This document shows positions 27,701 to 35,053 of a stretch of DNA of 64,000 nt, piece after piece. The notes under the pieces were generated by a model that saw nothing but the letters and a program-made list of their open reading frames with translations, searched no databases and had not been told where the DNA came from. Made by a program: the position numbers and the translations under genes. How positions within the stretch are numbered: position 1 is the stretch's first letter; each line of letters begins with the position of its first letter. This DNA is from G963667855 sp963667855 (GTDB lineage Bacteria; Planctomycetota; Phycisphaerae; UBA1845), in the NCBI GenBank assembly GCA_963667855.2, contig CAXXKI010000010.1:186001-250000 (forward strand), read 5' to 3'.

Positions 27701-28581
27701 TGGGTTCGGGAACTGTCTTCCGCCAGGGTATTCAAAACCAGTGGATCGGCAACTTTGGTGATTACCTCAATCTTGGATAAACCCAAGCTCTGAATACGCT
27801 CAACCGCGTCACCCACCTGGCAACCGGCACGAACGATCTCGTCGCCAAGCTCATCGTCCACTATGGTACTTACTGCATACATCTCCGGCTTCAACGAACT
27901 CGGCTTGATGGACTTTGTCTTGTGAAAAGCCTTTATAATCGCCTCATCCGTCCCGAATTCCGGATCCATCGCCCGTATGAACGTTGTCGCCGCAATCTTA
28001 CTGGACTGATCTATGCGAACGGCCAGCACGTCCTTCTTCGTGACGTTGATCTCGATCCAGCTTCCACGCTCGGGAATGATACGACACGCGTGCAACGCCC
28101 GGTCACCTTCCGCCTGCTCTTTAACGAAGTCTACACCGGGACTGCGGTGAAGCTGCGAAACGATTACCCTCTCCGCTCCGTTAATAATGAATTCACCGCC
28201 GCCGATCATGATCGGCAGTTCGCCCAGATAGATAAGATCCTCCTGAATCTCATCCTTGTCCTTACGATGAAGACGCACGCGAATTCTAAACGGCATACCG
28301 TAGGTCAGACGTAACTGCCTGCACTCGGCCGGAGTATAACGGGGCTTACCCAGCTCGTAGCTCATGTACTCCAGCCGCATATCCCCATCGTAACTCTCGA
28401 TCGGAAACACCTCCCGAAGGAGAGCTTCCAACCCATCGCCTTTACGGGACATCGGCGCAACGTCCTCTTGCAGAAAACGAGCGTACGACTTCGTCTGAAT
28501 ATCTATCAGGTTGGGTATGGGCCTGGCATCGCCTACCTTCTTGAAGTTCCGAACGTTTAAATCTGTACCGGGAGCAATCAT
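24796..28581 (-). CDS. rpoB: DNA-directed RNA polymerase subunit beta
   Basis: I favour ATG 28581 (AAAGG nine bases upstream; MIAPGTDLNVRNF), giving 1261 residues; an in-frame GTG at 28602 would add seven. The fork/rifampicin region reads LSQVVDQTNPLSQLTH and then RRLSALGPGG, and is followed by PIETPEGTNIG. The C-terminal clamp motifs GGKARTGGQRFGEMEVWGLE and the AAYTLQELLTVKSDD end are conserved. Together with beta' it forms the catalytic core. The usual Phe514 (E. coli numbering) is Val and Asn518 is Thr, while Gln513, Asp516, His526 and Ser531 are retained. It has its own promoter at 28805-28832 behind a terminator. Confidence 0.97.
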   Translation of the reverse strand: MIAPGTDLNVRNFKKVGDARPIPNLIDIQTKSYARFLQEDVAPMSRKGDGLEALLREVFPIESYDGDMRLEYMSYELGKPRYTPAECRQLRLTYGMPFRIRVRLHRKDKDEIQEDLIYLGELPIMIGGGEFIINGAERVIVSQLHRSPGVDFVKEQAEGDRALHACRIIPERGSWIEINVTKKDVLAVRIDQSSKIAATTFIRAMDPEFGTDEAIIKAFHKTKSIKPSSLKPEMYAVSTIVDDELGDEIVRAGCQVGDAVERIQSLGLSKIEVITKVADPLVLNTLAEDSSRTHDDALLKIYARLRPGNPPQLEKARKLFEEKFYDENRYRLGKVGRFRLNRKLEVDADDEVMTLTVNDLISCLSYLLLLRTGEAAFEVDDIDHLGNRRLRTIDELATEELRKGFLKLRRTVTERMSLRNPDELSRIAELINSKSISSAIEFFFGRGELSQVVDQTNPLSQLTHERRLSALGPGGLNRKRAGFEVRDVHISHYGRICPIETPEGTNIGLIASLAIYSAVDDYGFLITPYRKVEKTGEVASEATYLRADEEMRQILAPPEAITDNGNRIESGPQIVRAYGDLTSTDSTEVDYVDISPKQTVGVSASLIPFLEHDDANRALMGSNMQRQAVPLLRVSPPIVGTGMEKAVAANSGMVIRAEQDGEVTYVDADRIIINGTDEYVLRKFEGLNERTCLNQKVIVRKGQQVKKDEIIADGPATKNGELSLGKSLLVAFMTFDGYNFEDAILINERLVKDDVFTSIHIDSYDVEIRETKLGREEFTSDIPNVSERALSNLDDSGVVRVGTQVGPGDILVGKVCPKSKTELSPEEKLLHAIFGRAGEDVKNDSLEVPAGVEGIVIDTKRFSRRMHMTDDQKTQLQEEMTAFSTNANEKICKVFQQMCGEIEEIGGEPMVDPNTRQKVGHSDIIEVLLEQIDAITEQVRSGDLRWVKKATSEPAALDVVSKYWTRISELMEERDRKVAQMKRGDELPSGVLEMVKVYIATKRRLSVGDKMAGRHGNKGVIARILAEEDMPFLEDGTPVDICLNPLGVPSRMNVGQILETHLGWAAKILGFQAITPVFDGATEDEVHECIEEANEYVRERQTNHEAIRQAGESREVFVEMPYGGKVRVHDGRTGEPFDEKVTVGCMYMLKLDHLVDDKIHARATGPYSLITQQPLGGKARTGGQRFGEMEVWGLEAYGAAYTLQELLTVKSDDVEGRTKIYESMVRGRNSLEAGTPVSFDVLCNEIRGLGLNIQLEKKRII

Positions 28582-28703
28582 TCGGCTAGCCCTTTCGCTC
28601 ACAGCTAAAACCAGAGCATTACACGCTTACGCCACATGTACACTCTTTGATCGCATTAATATATATCAGGGGGACAGGATTCCGGCTTGATGGGCTTCTG
28701 TTT

Positions 28704-28728
28704 GACCGAATGTCCCAACGATTCGGTC
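28704..28728 (-). promoter_or_regulatory. Hairpin in the rpoB 5' leader
   Basis: An 8-bp perfect stem with a 9-base loop about 125 bases before the rpoB start. It has no U-tract, so it is more likely a leader structure, mRNA-stability element or protein-binding site than a terminator. Confidence 0.4.
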
Positions 28729-28804
28729 GATCCCGCCCTATCAGCGGATAAAAAAATACGGCATTGAAAGATAACTACTTTCCTTACCGTAACTTGAACT
28801 AATC

Positions 28805-28832
28805 AAAATACGCTCATCAGCTACCGTGTCAA
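28805..28832 (-). promoter_or_regulatory. Sigma-70-type promoter for rpoBC
   Basis: The minus strand carries a perfect TTGACA (28832-28827), a 16-base spacer and TATTTT (28810-28805). It lies just downstream of the rplL terminator, so rpoBC can be transcribed independently of the ribosomal genes. Confidence 0.7.
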
Positions 28833-28884
28833 TTGCGTTTTCCGAAAAATCAAGGAAATTTTCAAAAAAATTCCAGCTCGACAC

Positions 28885-28921
28885 AAAAAAACGCTGGAGC
28901 GGCTGCTATAGCCGCACCAGC
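28885..28921 (-). terminator. Intrinsic terminator or attenuator between rplL and rpoB
   Basis: On the minus strand GCTGG-t-GCGGCT pairs with AGCCGC-t-CCAGC around a 5-base loop (11 bp in all), followed by G and seven T. It starts 23 bases after the rplL stop. Partial termination here is a classic way to make more L7/L12 than RNA polymerase. Confidence 0.9.
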
Positions 28922-28943
28922 AGTTGTTCTGAACTGAATCGCT

Positions 28944-29351
28944 TTACTTAAGCTCGACTGCGGCGCCGGCTTCTTCAAGCTCTTTACGCAGCGCTTCGGC
29001 CTCTTCCTTCGGCAGACCTTCCTTGACCGGTTTCGGGGCGTTGTCGACCAATTCCTTGGCCTCCTTCAAACCCAGACCAGTCGCGCCACGGACAGCCTTG
29101 ATGACCTGGATCTTCTTGTCGCCGGCACTCGCCAGAATGACGTCGAAAGAACTCTTCTCTTCAGCAGCGCCTTCGCCAGCTCCAGCGGCCGGACCGGCCA
29201 TTACAACCGCACCACCACCGGCAGGCTCAATACCATGCTCTTCCTTAAGGCAATCTACCAGGGCCTGAGCATCCTTGACTGTCAAAGCGACAATCTTCTC
29301 GGCCAATTCTTTAATTTCAGCGCTAAACTCTTTTGCCGGTGCATCTGCCAT
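28944..29351 (-). CDS. rplL: 50S ribosomal protein L7/L12
   Basis: This 135-residue protein has the dimerising N-terminal helix region (LAEKIVALTVKDAQALVD), an Ala/Gly/Pro-rich hinge and the C-terminal factor-binding domain with SAGDKKIQVIKAVRGATGLGL and KEAKELVDNAPKPVKEGL. It forms the stalk that recruits EF-Tu and EF-G. It is paired with rplJ upstream and followed by a strong terminator. Confidence 0.97.
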   Translation of the reverse strand: MADAPAKEFSAEIKELAEKIVALTVKDAQALVDCLKEEHGIEPAGGGAVVMAGPAAGAGEGAAEEKSSFDVILASAGDKKIQVIKAVRGATGLGLKEAKELVDNAPKPVKEGLPKEEAEALRKELEEAGAAVELK

Positions 29352-29490
29352 TGCTACTACTCCGAATTCGTCTTGCGTCCACCTGATAGGCGCTGCCCAC
29401 GCAGCAGCATTTCATCCGACTTTCGCCGGACCAGTCAGATCGGGACGCGGTCCAATTTATCCTTATGCCGCTCATGGCGGCGAAAAATCC

Positions 29491-30000
29491 TTATTTGTCA
29501 GCGATAGCCTTAAGACAACCGGCAACCTTCGACTGTGGTGATGAAATAGCGCCAGCCACAAGCCGCCCCGGACCTCCAATCAAACCGGAGATCTCCGCAA
29601 GAAGATCACCAAGGCTCTTCATCTTCGACATATCGTCAACCGTCACCAAGTCCGGATCGCCGTCGAAAATCGCTGTCTTAAGCTTGAGCTTCTTATACTG
29701 CTTGGAAAGCTCTACCAGCTTCTTGGCAACATCAATAATGGTGTCATCACTGACAGTTACCAGGGCACAGGGTCCGCTGAGCGATTTTCCCAATGGCTGA
29801 AGCGGAGTATCGGTAAAAGCCTCTCGCGCTAGACGGTTCTTGACCACTTCCATGCGTGCGTTCTTCTCACGCAAACCGGTGCGGATCGCCTCAGTTTCAG
29901 CAACGTCAAGCCCGGTCAAATCCACAACACAGGCACTGGATTTATCCTCAAAACGATTCTTGAGGTAGTTAGTAACCATTCTCTTGATTGGCTTACTCAT
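29491..30000 (-). CDS. rplJ: 50S ribosomal protein L10
   Basis: This 169-residue protein anchors the L7/L12 stalk to the 50S base. The N-terminal region VVDLTGLDVAETEAIRTGLR, the MEVVKNRLAREAF segment and the C-terminal helical L7/L12-binding tail are typical. It lies between rplA and rplL in the standard order; the gap to rplL is 139 bases. Confidence 0.95.
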   Translation of the reverse strand: MSKPIKRMVTNYLKNRFEDKSSACVVDLTGLDVAETEAIRTGLREKNARMEVVKNRLAREAFTDTPLQPLGKSLSGPCALVTVSDDTIIDVAKKLVELSKQYKKLKLKTAIFDGDPDLVTVDDMSKMKSLGDLLAEISGLIGGPGRLVAGAISSPQSKVAGCLKAIADK

Positions 30001-30087
30001 CGCTGTCTTCCGTAATATACTCCCAGAATCGCTTACTTCACGATGCCGGGTAGGCTTTTCTCAAATCAACAAATAAAAACTGCCAGA

Positions 30088-30810
30088 CTAACCCAACGCA
30101 ACTTCAACGCCCGGGGTACGAGTTGCGGAAACCACAACCTTCTTCATGTAAGTTCCCTTGGCCGCTGCAGGCTTGATCTTGATCATCTGCTTAATGGCCG
30201 CTTCAACATTCTCAACCAGGTCTTCTACCGGGAACGTGGTTCGCCCCACAGGAAGATGAATGTTGCCGCCGGAGTCGTTTCGGTATTCCAGCTTGCCTGC
30301 CGCGTATTCCTTTATAGCGTTAACCACATCAGGAGTAACCGTACCAGCCTTTGGAGTAGGCATTTTTCCTTGTGGACCAAGTACACGCCCGAGCTTACCA
30401 ACCTTGCCCATCATGGACGGGTGAGCTACAGCAACGTCAAAGTCCAGCCACCCCTTGGAGACCTTGTCCACCAGTTCGTCCGCACCGGCTTCTGTGGCAC
30501 CAGCAGCCTTGGCTTCATCAACCAGCGGTCCATCGCAAAACGCTATTACCCGGTTAGTTCGCCCAATTCCCTTGGGCAATGCAATCGAACCGCGAAGCAT
30601 CTGATCAGCCTGCTTGGGATCGATTCCCAGATTCATGACCAATTCAACGGTCTGATCAGCGTCTTTCCTTTTGCGTCCGTTCTTATACGTCCGGTCACTC
30701 TTGATCGAAGCCATCTCAATGACCTTCGTCAACGCGTCCTTTACGGGAATCGCGTTTTTGTCGCCTCTGGCTTCTACCTGCTTTTTATATCTTACGCTGA
30801 AATTCGCCAT
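30088..30810 (-). CDS. rplA: 50S ribosomal protein L1
   Basis: At 240 residues this is a normal-length L1. The motifs LGIDPKQADQMLRGSIALP, GRTNRVIAF, LGPQGKMPTPKAGTVT and the C-terminal KPAAAKGTYMKKVVVSATRTPG are conserved. L1 forms the mobile stalk next to the E site and in many bacteria represses its own operon. It follows rplK by 39 bases. Confidence 0.97.
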   Translation of the reverse strand: MANFSVRYKKQVEARGDKNAIPVKDALTKVIEMASIKSDRTYKNGRKRKDADQTVELVMNLGIDPKQADQMLRGSIALPKGIGRTNRVIAFCDGPLVDEAKAAGATEAGADELVDKVSKGWLDFDVAVAHPSMMGKVGKLGRVLGPQGKMPTPKAGTVTPDVVNAIKEYAAGKLEYRNDSGGNIHLPVGRTTFPVEDLVENVEAAIKQMIKIKPAAAKGTYMKKVVVSATRTPGVEVALG

Positions 30811-30849
30811 CGTTATTCTACCTTACAGTCGCCGACGCACCGGCTCGTC

Positions 30850-31275
30850 TTAGCCCTCGATTTCAATACCCATCGAGCGAGCGGTACCGGCCACAATTCG
30901 CTCAGCCGCCTCTATCGTGTTGGCATTCAATTCTTCGATTTTCTTCTCCGCTATCTCCCGTAACTGGGCAGCGGTTACTTTGCCAACCTTCTCTTTATTC
31001 GGAACGCCACTGCCCTTTGCAATCTTGGCCGCTTCTTTCAACAGAACCGCAGCCGGAGGGCTTTTGACCTCAAAACTGAATGAACGGTCATTGTAAACCG
31101 AGATCACTACGGTTACCGGCATTCCATTAAGGTCTTTCGTATGTGCGTTAAACTGCTGCACAAACTGACCAATGTTTACGCCATGCTGACCGAGCGCGGG
31201 ACCAATGGGAGGTGCAGGCGTTGCCTGTCCGCCCGGAGCCTGAAGCTTGAGTTTAGAGGTGACTTCTTTAGCCAC
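30850..31275 (-). CDS. rplK: 50S ribosomal protein L11
   Basis: This 141-residue protein begins MAKEVTSKLKLQ and contains PPIGPALGQHGVNIGQFVQQFN, the proline-rich N-terminal domain that contacts the GTPase centre, and the C-terminal RNA-binding domain ending RIVAGTARSMGIEIEG. It is needed for the stringent response through RelA. It follows nusG by about 100 bases. Confidence 0.97.
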   Translation of the reverse strand: MAKEVTSKLKLQAPGGQATPAPPIGPALGQHGVNIGQFVQQFNAHTKDLNGMPVTVVISVYNDRSFSFEVKSPPAAVLLKEAAKIAKGSGVPNKEKVGKVTAAQLREIAEKKIEELNANTIEAAERIVAGTARSMGIEIEG

Positions 31276-31378
31276 TGGAAACCTGTCCTTCCTTCTTCGC
31301 TCTTATGATAATAGAGCGTACTAACTGCAATATGCCGGTTTTGCCAAATACTCCTGGCAACAAACAGCCATAAACCAA

Positions 31379-31969
31379 CTACAGGCGCTCGACCTGCCAG
31401 TACTCAACTTCAACGGGCGTCGACCGCCCGAAAATCTCAACTATCAGGGTTACCATACCCCGCTTCTCATCCACCGTGTCGACTTCACCTTCAAAGTTCT
31501 CAAAACTTCCCGAAGTGATCTTGACCTGATCGCCCTTCTTAAAGTTCAAACCTGAAAGCGTAAGTGTCTCGTCTTCCTGGATCGAAGCGGCAAGCATGCC
31601 CTCAATATCATGGTCAGCCATCGCTGTGGGTTTACCATCAGAGCCGATGAAATCGCCCACTCCTGTCGTTTCCTTGACCATAAACCAGACGTTCTCCGGA
31701 ACGGCACCATCATCTTCGGTGGCCATCTCCACGAAAACATAACCAGGATAAAGATTGCGTTTATAAACCCGGGCAACTCCACCTTTCATACGGCGCTCTT
31801 TTAAGGTGGGGACCATTATACGGCCAACCACTTGATCGTACCCTTCGATCTTCACCTTACGCTCCAAGGCTTCGCGGACGTACTCCTCCTTATTCGAAGC
31901 TACGCGGAGAACGTACCACCGCATCCCTGCCTGGCAAAGCGGTTGATCTTGGCTGCTCTGTTCGGTCAT
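31379..31969 (-). CDS. nusG: Transcription termination/antitermination protein NusG
   Basis: I place the start at ATG 31969, with GAGG seven to eight bases upstream, giving 196 residues (a GTG at 31978 is the alternative). The NGN domain has WYVLRVASNKEEYVREAL and the conserved YPGYVFVEM; the C-terminal KOW motif is FKKGDQVKITSGSFENFEG. NusG binds RNA polymerase and couples it to the ribosome and Rho. It follows secE by 26 bases as in most bacteria. Confidence 0.95.
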   Translation of the reverse strand: MTEQSSQDQPLCQAGMRWYVLRVASNKEEYVREALERKVKIEGYDQVVGRIMVPTLKERRMKGGVARVYKRNLYPGYVFVEMATEDDGAVPENVWFMVKETTGVGDFIGSDGKPTAMADHDIEGMLAASIQEDETLTLSGLNFKKGDQVKITSGSFENFEGEVDTVDEKRGMVTLIVEIFGRSTPVEVEYWQVERL

Positions 31970-31995
31970 ACCTGACACCTCTTACGCAACACCCA

Positions 31996-32433
31996 TCAGC
32001 CCTGAAGAACGTTGATCCACTGGAAGAACTTCATGAACACCAAATCCACTGCAAACAGCAATCCAGCCGTCAGAATAGTCGTAATAATTACAACTTTCGT
32101 TGCTGCTATTATTTCCCTCTTGGTCGTCCAGTTGACCTTCTTCATTTCGCCTTCGGTGGCGATCATGAAATCGCAACTTTTACGGTAAACACCAACAACC
32201 CAGTAAATAAAAACCGCCAGGGCAACAACAACTAAAGCTGGTATACCGGCTTTCAACCACATTCCCGGAGACCAACTCTGGTCAAAATCGAGTTGTTCCC
32301 ATACGAAATGCGCAAATCCAAACGCCAGAATAGCGGCACCGATAGCAGTACCCATCCGCGTGTAGTATCCCTGCCCCTTCTTGTAAACCTCGAAGAAGGA
32401 CGAGCCACTTGTTGATTTTGGTACATCTGCCAT
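31996..32433 (-). CDS. secE: Preprotein translocase subunit SecE
   Basis: This 145-residue protein has three predicted membrane helices (about residues 28-45, 64-84 and 110-133). The conserved amphipathic segment before the last helix is GEMKKVNWTTKREIIAAT. SecE clamps SecY in the translocon. Three helices as in E. coli, rather than one as in many bacteria. Its place between tRNA-Trp and nusG is the conserved bacterial order. Confidence 0.9.
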   Translation of the reverse strand: MADVPKSTSGSSFFEVYKKGQGYYTRMGTAIGAAILAFGFAHFVWEQLDFDQSWSPGMWLKAGIPALVVVALAVFIYWVVGVYRKSCDFMIATEGEMKKVNWTTKREIIAATKVVIITTILTAGLLFAVDLVFMKFFQWINVLQG

Positions 32434-32596
32434 CAGTAACGGCTCCTACGATGGAGTTACCTTGTCTCCCGCAACATCACCGAGGACGATTCTTGCCCCG
32501 GAAACATCGCTCTCTGAAACACGAACCCGGTTCCAGATGAACTGAACCGGGAAACAACCGCAAATCCCGTACTATTAAGTACTGGTTTTCGCTATC

Positions 32597-32669
32597 AGGA
32601 GCGGAGGGACTCGAACCCCCAACCGCCGGTTTTGGAAACCGGTGCTCTGCCAAATTGAGCTACGCTCCT
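32597..32669 (-). tRNA. tRNA-Trp (CCA)
   Basis: The 73-nt minus-strand sequence folds as a full cloverleaf: AGGAGCG/CGCTCCT acceptor, GCTC D stem, anticodon stem CCGGT/ACCGG with loop TTCCAAA (anticodon CCA), and a T arm with GGTTCGAGTCC. The 3' CCA is not encoded. It sits between rpmG and secE, the usual bacterial arrangement. Confidence 0.95.
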
Positions 32670-32729
32670 GTATCGGGCCTTCCACTAGTAACAACTAAGG
32701 TCCCTACAGAAGCTAATGCAGACGCTCCG

Positions 32730-32897
32730 TTACTTCCGCTTGATCTTGTGAACCGTGCGCTTGCGTAAACGAGGACAATACTTCTTCAGAGTAATCTTGG
32801 GTACCCCGCCTTGAACATTCACAGACGTACGATAATTCAGATCACCCGTCTCGGTACACTGAAGCCAAACGTATTCGCGTTTTGCTGCCTTCGCCAT
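32730..32897 (-). CDS. rpmG: 50S ribosomal protein L33
   Basis: A 55-residue ORF on the minus strand from ATG 32897 to TAA 32730 reads MAKAAKREYVWLQCTETG and ends with PRLRKRTVHKIKRK, matching L33. The two CxxC zinc knuckles of the zinc-binding form are reduced to one Cys each (C14 and C41), so this is effectively the zinc-free type with relict cysteines. It lies between tuf (with a strong terminator hairpin between them) and tRNA-Trp. Confidence 0.95.
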   Translation of the reverse strand: MAKAAKREYVWLQCTETGDLNYRTSVNVQGGVPKITLKKYCPRLRKRTVHKIKRK

Positions 32898-32954
32898 CCC
32901 AAAGACTCCATTTTCCTACCAAAGAACTCCGGCAGCTTGCGGAGAACGCCTAAA

Positions 32955-32993
32955 CAAAACCAAGCCGACTGCCCGGTATTTCGGGCAGTCGGC
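32955..32993 (-). terminator. Strong hairpin terminator after tuf
   Basis: GCCGACTGCCCG (32964-32975) and CGGGCAGTCGGC (32982-32993) form a perfect 12-bp stem with a 6-base loop. On the minus strand it is followed by a T-rich but interrupted tract (TTGGTTTTGTTT). It starts 13 bases after the tuf stop. Confidence 0.8.
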
Positions 32994-33005
32994 GGGAATT
33001 AAAAA

Positions 33006-34211
<1,206 letters not shown>

Positions 34212-34385
34212 CTCGAGTCGTCCTCCACTCTCGCTACTCGGGTCGACTCTTTTCGCCGCCCGAACAAGCCCGCAAATAACGGATCACAAGTTCGTAATTC
34301 TTGTTCCTATTCAGCCGCAACCCTAACGCAGGGAGGGCGTGAACAACAAAACACCCGGTGACCAACGAAGCCACCTTCACAAAAA

Positions 34386-34456
<71 letters not shown>

Positions 34457-34576
34457 AACATGCCCGCTAAAAAGTACAGCAGACAAGCGGACTTTGCTAT
34501 AGACCTCACCTGCTTTTTCCGTCGCATTCCTGCCACCGGACACGCAAACGAGACACACAAACTCCAGAGCGTGGTC

Positions 34577-34604
34577 AGTATAGGCATATCCTGAACCTTG
34601 TCAA
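34577..34604 (-). promoter_or_regulatory. Strong sigma-70 promoter for tRNA-Thr-tuf cluster
   Basis: Minus strand: perfect TTGACA (34604-34599), 16-base spacer, TATACT (34582-34577). Transcription should begin near 34570, about 114 bases before tRNA-Thr. This is the best promoter match in the window and fits the demand for tRNA and EF-Tu. Confidence 0.8.
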
Positions 34605-34846
34605 ACGGCAAAAGGCGAAAATCAACTCCTTCACAAAAGAGATTTTTACCCCTCCCACCCTCGATAACCCGTCAGATTGTACCATTATATAAATCTTTTG
34701 CTCCGCAATCGTTTGTAGCTCCCCTCGTCGGCGAGTAGAATGGCCGATTCGGAGCGGCACTGATAAAATAATGCGAAATGAAATCGCTCCGAGGTAATGT
34801 TAGCCCAATGCAGGTTTTGTTGATCGCTATTTTATATACAATTCGC

Positions 34847-34935
34847 GGATGCAGACCTTCGGTCTCCCGCCACAGCGAAAACAGCCCGATCCTTTACGGA
34901 AACGGGAAGTCTAGCCAGCTGAGTTACGCTGATCC
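34847..34935 (+). ncRNA. Candidate structured leader element upstream of the Wzz-like gene
   Basis: GGAT (34847-34850) and CAGCG (34873-34877) pair with the contiguous CGCTGATCC (34927-34935), enclosing two hairpins: AGACC/GGTCT capped by a C(TTCG)G loop (34853-34865) and CCCG/CGGG (34885-34906). I compared it by eye with c-di-GMP and cobalamin riboswitches and with tRNA on the opposite strand; none fits. Strand and function are uncertain. Confidence 0.3.
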
Positions 34936-35053
34936 AATAATTATAGGACCTGCTCTGTTTCGTTATTGCATCCGTAAGGCCAGCCTGTCTTTATCCGCTG
35001 CCCGGATGAGCCAATCGCCGCGCTTTGCTGCTCAAGTACAGGGGGTTTGAGCT

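Larger units (their letters stand above)
28582..28943 (-). other. rplL-rpoB intergenic region and rpoB leader
   Basis: This gap of about 360 bases carries, in transcription order, the terminator after rplL, a promoter, and an rpoB leader of about 216 bases. The leader contains a hairpin of GACCGAAT (28704-28711) with ATTCGGTC (28721-28728), an 8-bp stem and 9-base loop. The leader has no credible ORF. Confidence 0.6.
34457..35053. other. Divergent regulatory region between tRNA-Thr/tuf and the Wzz-like gene
   Basis: This stretch of about 600 bases holds the tuf-cluster promoter near its left end and, on the right, a fold-rich segment (34847-34935) of the plus-strand leader. Another inverted repeat, CATCCG (34969-34974) with CGGATG (35002-35007), lies nearer the Wzz-like gene. 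I see no protein-coding gene; the frames present are short and lack ribosome sites. Confidence 0.5.

Noticed and set aside
34847..34935. c-di-GMP or cobalamin riboswitch, or a tRNA gene on the minus strand
   Set aside because: The key conserved loops of both riboswitch classes are missing, and the minus-strand fold lacks a pairing D stem, a 7-base anticodon loop and a T arm.
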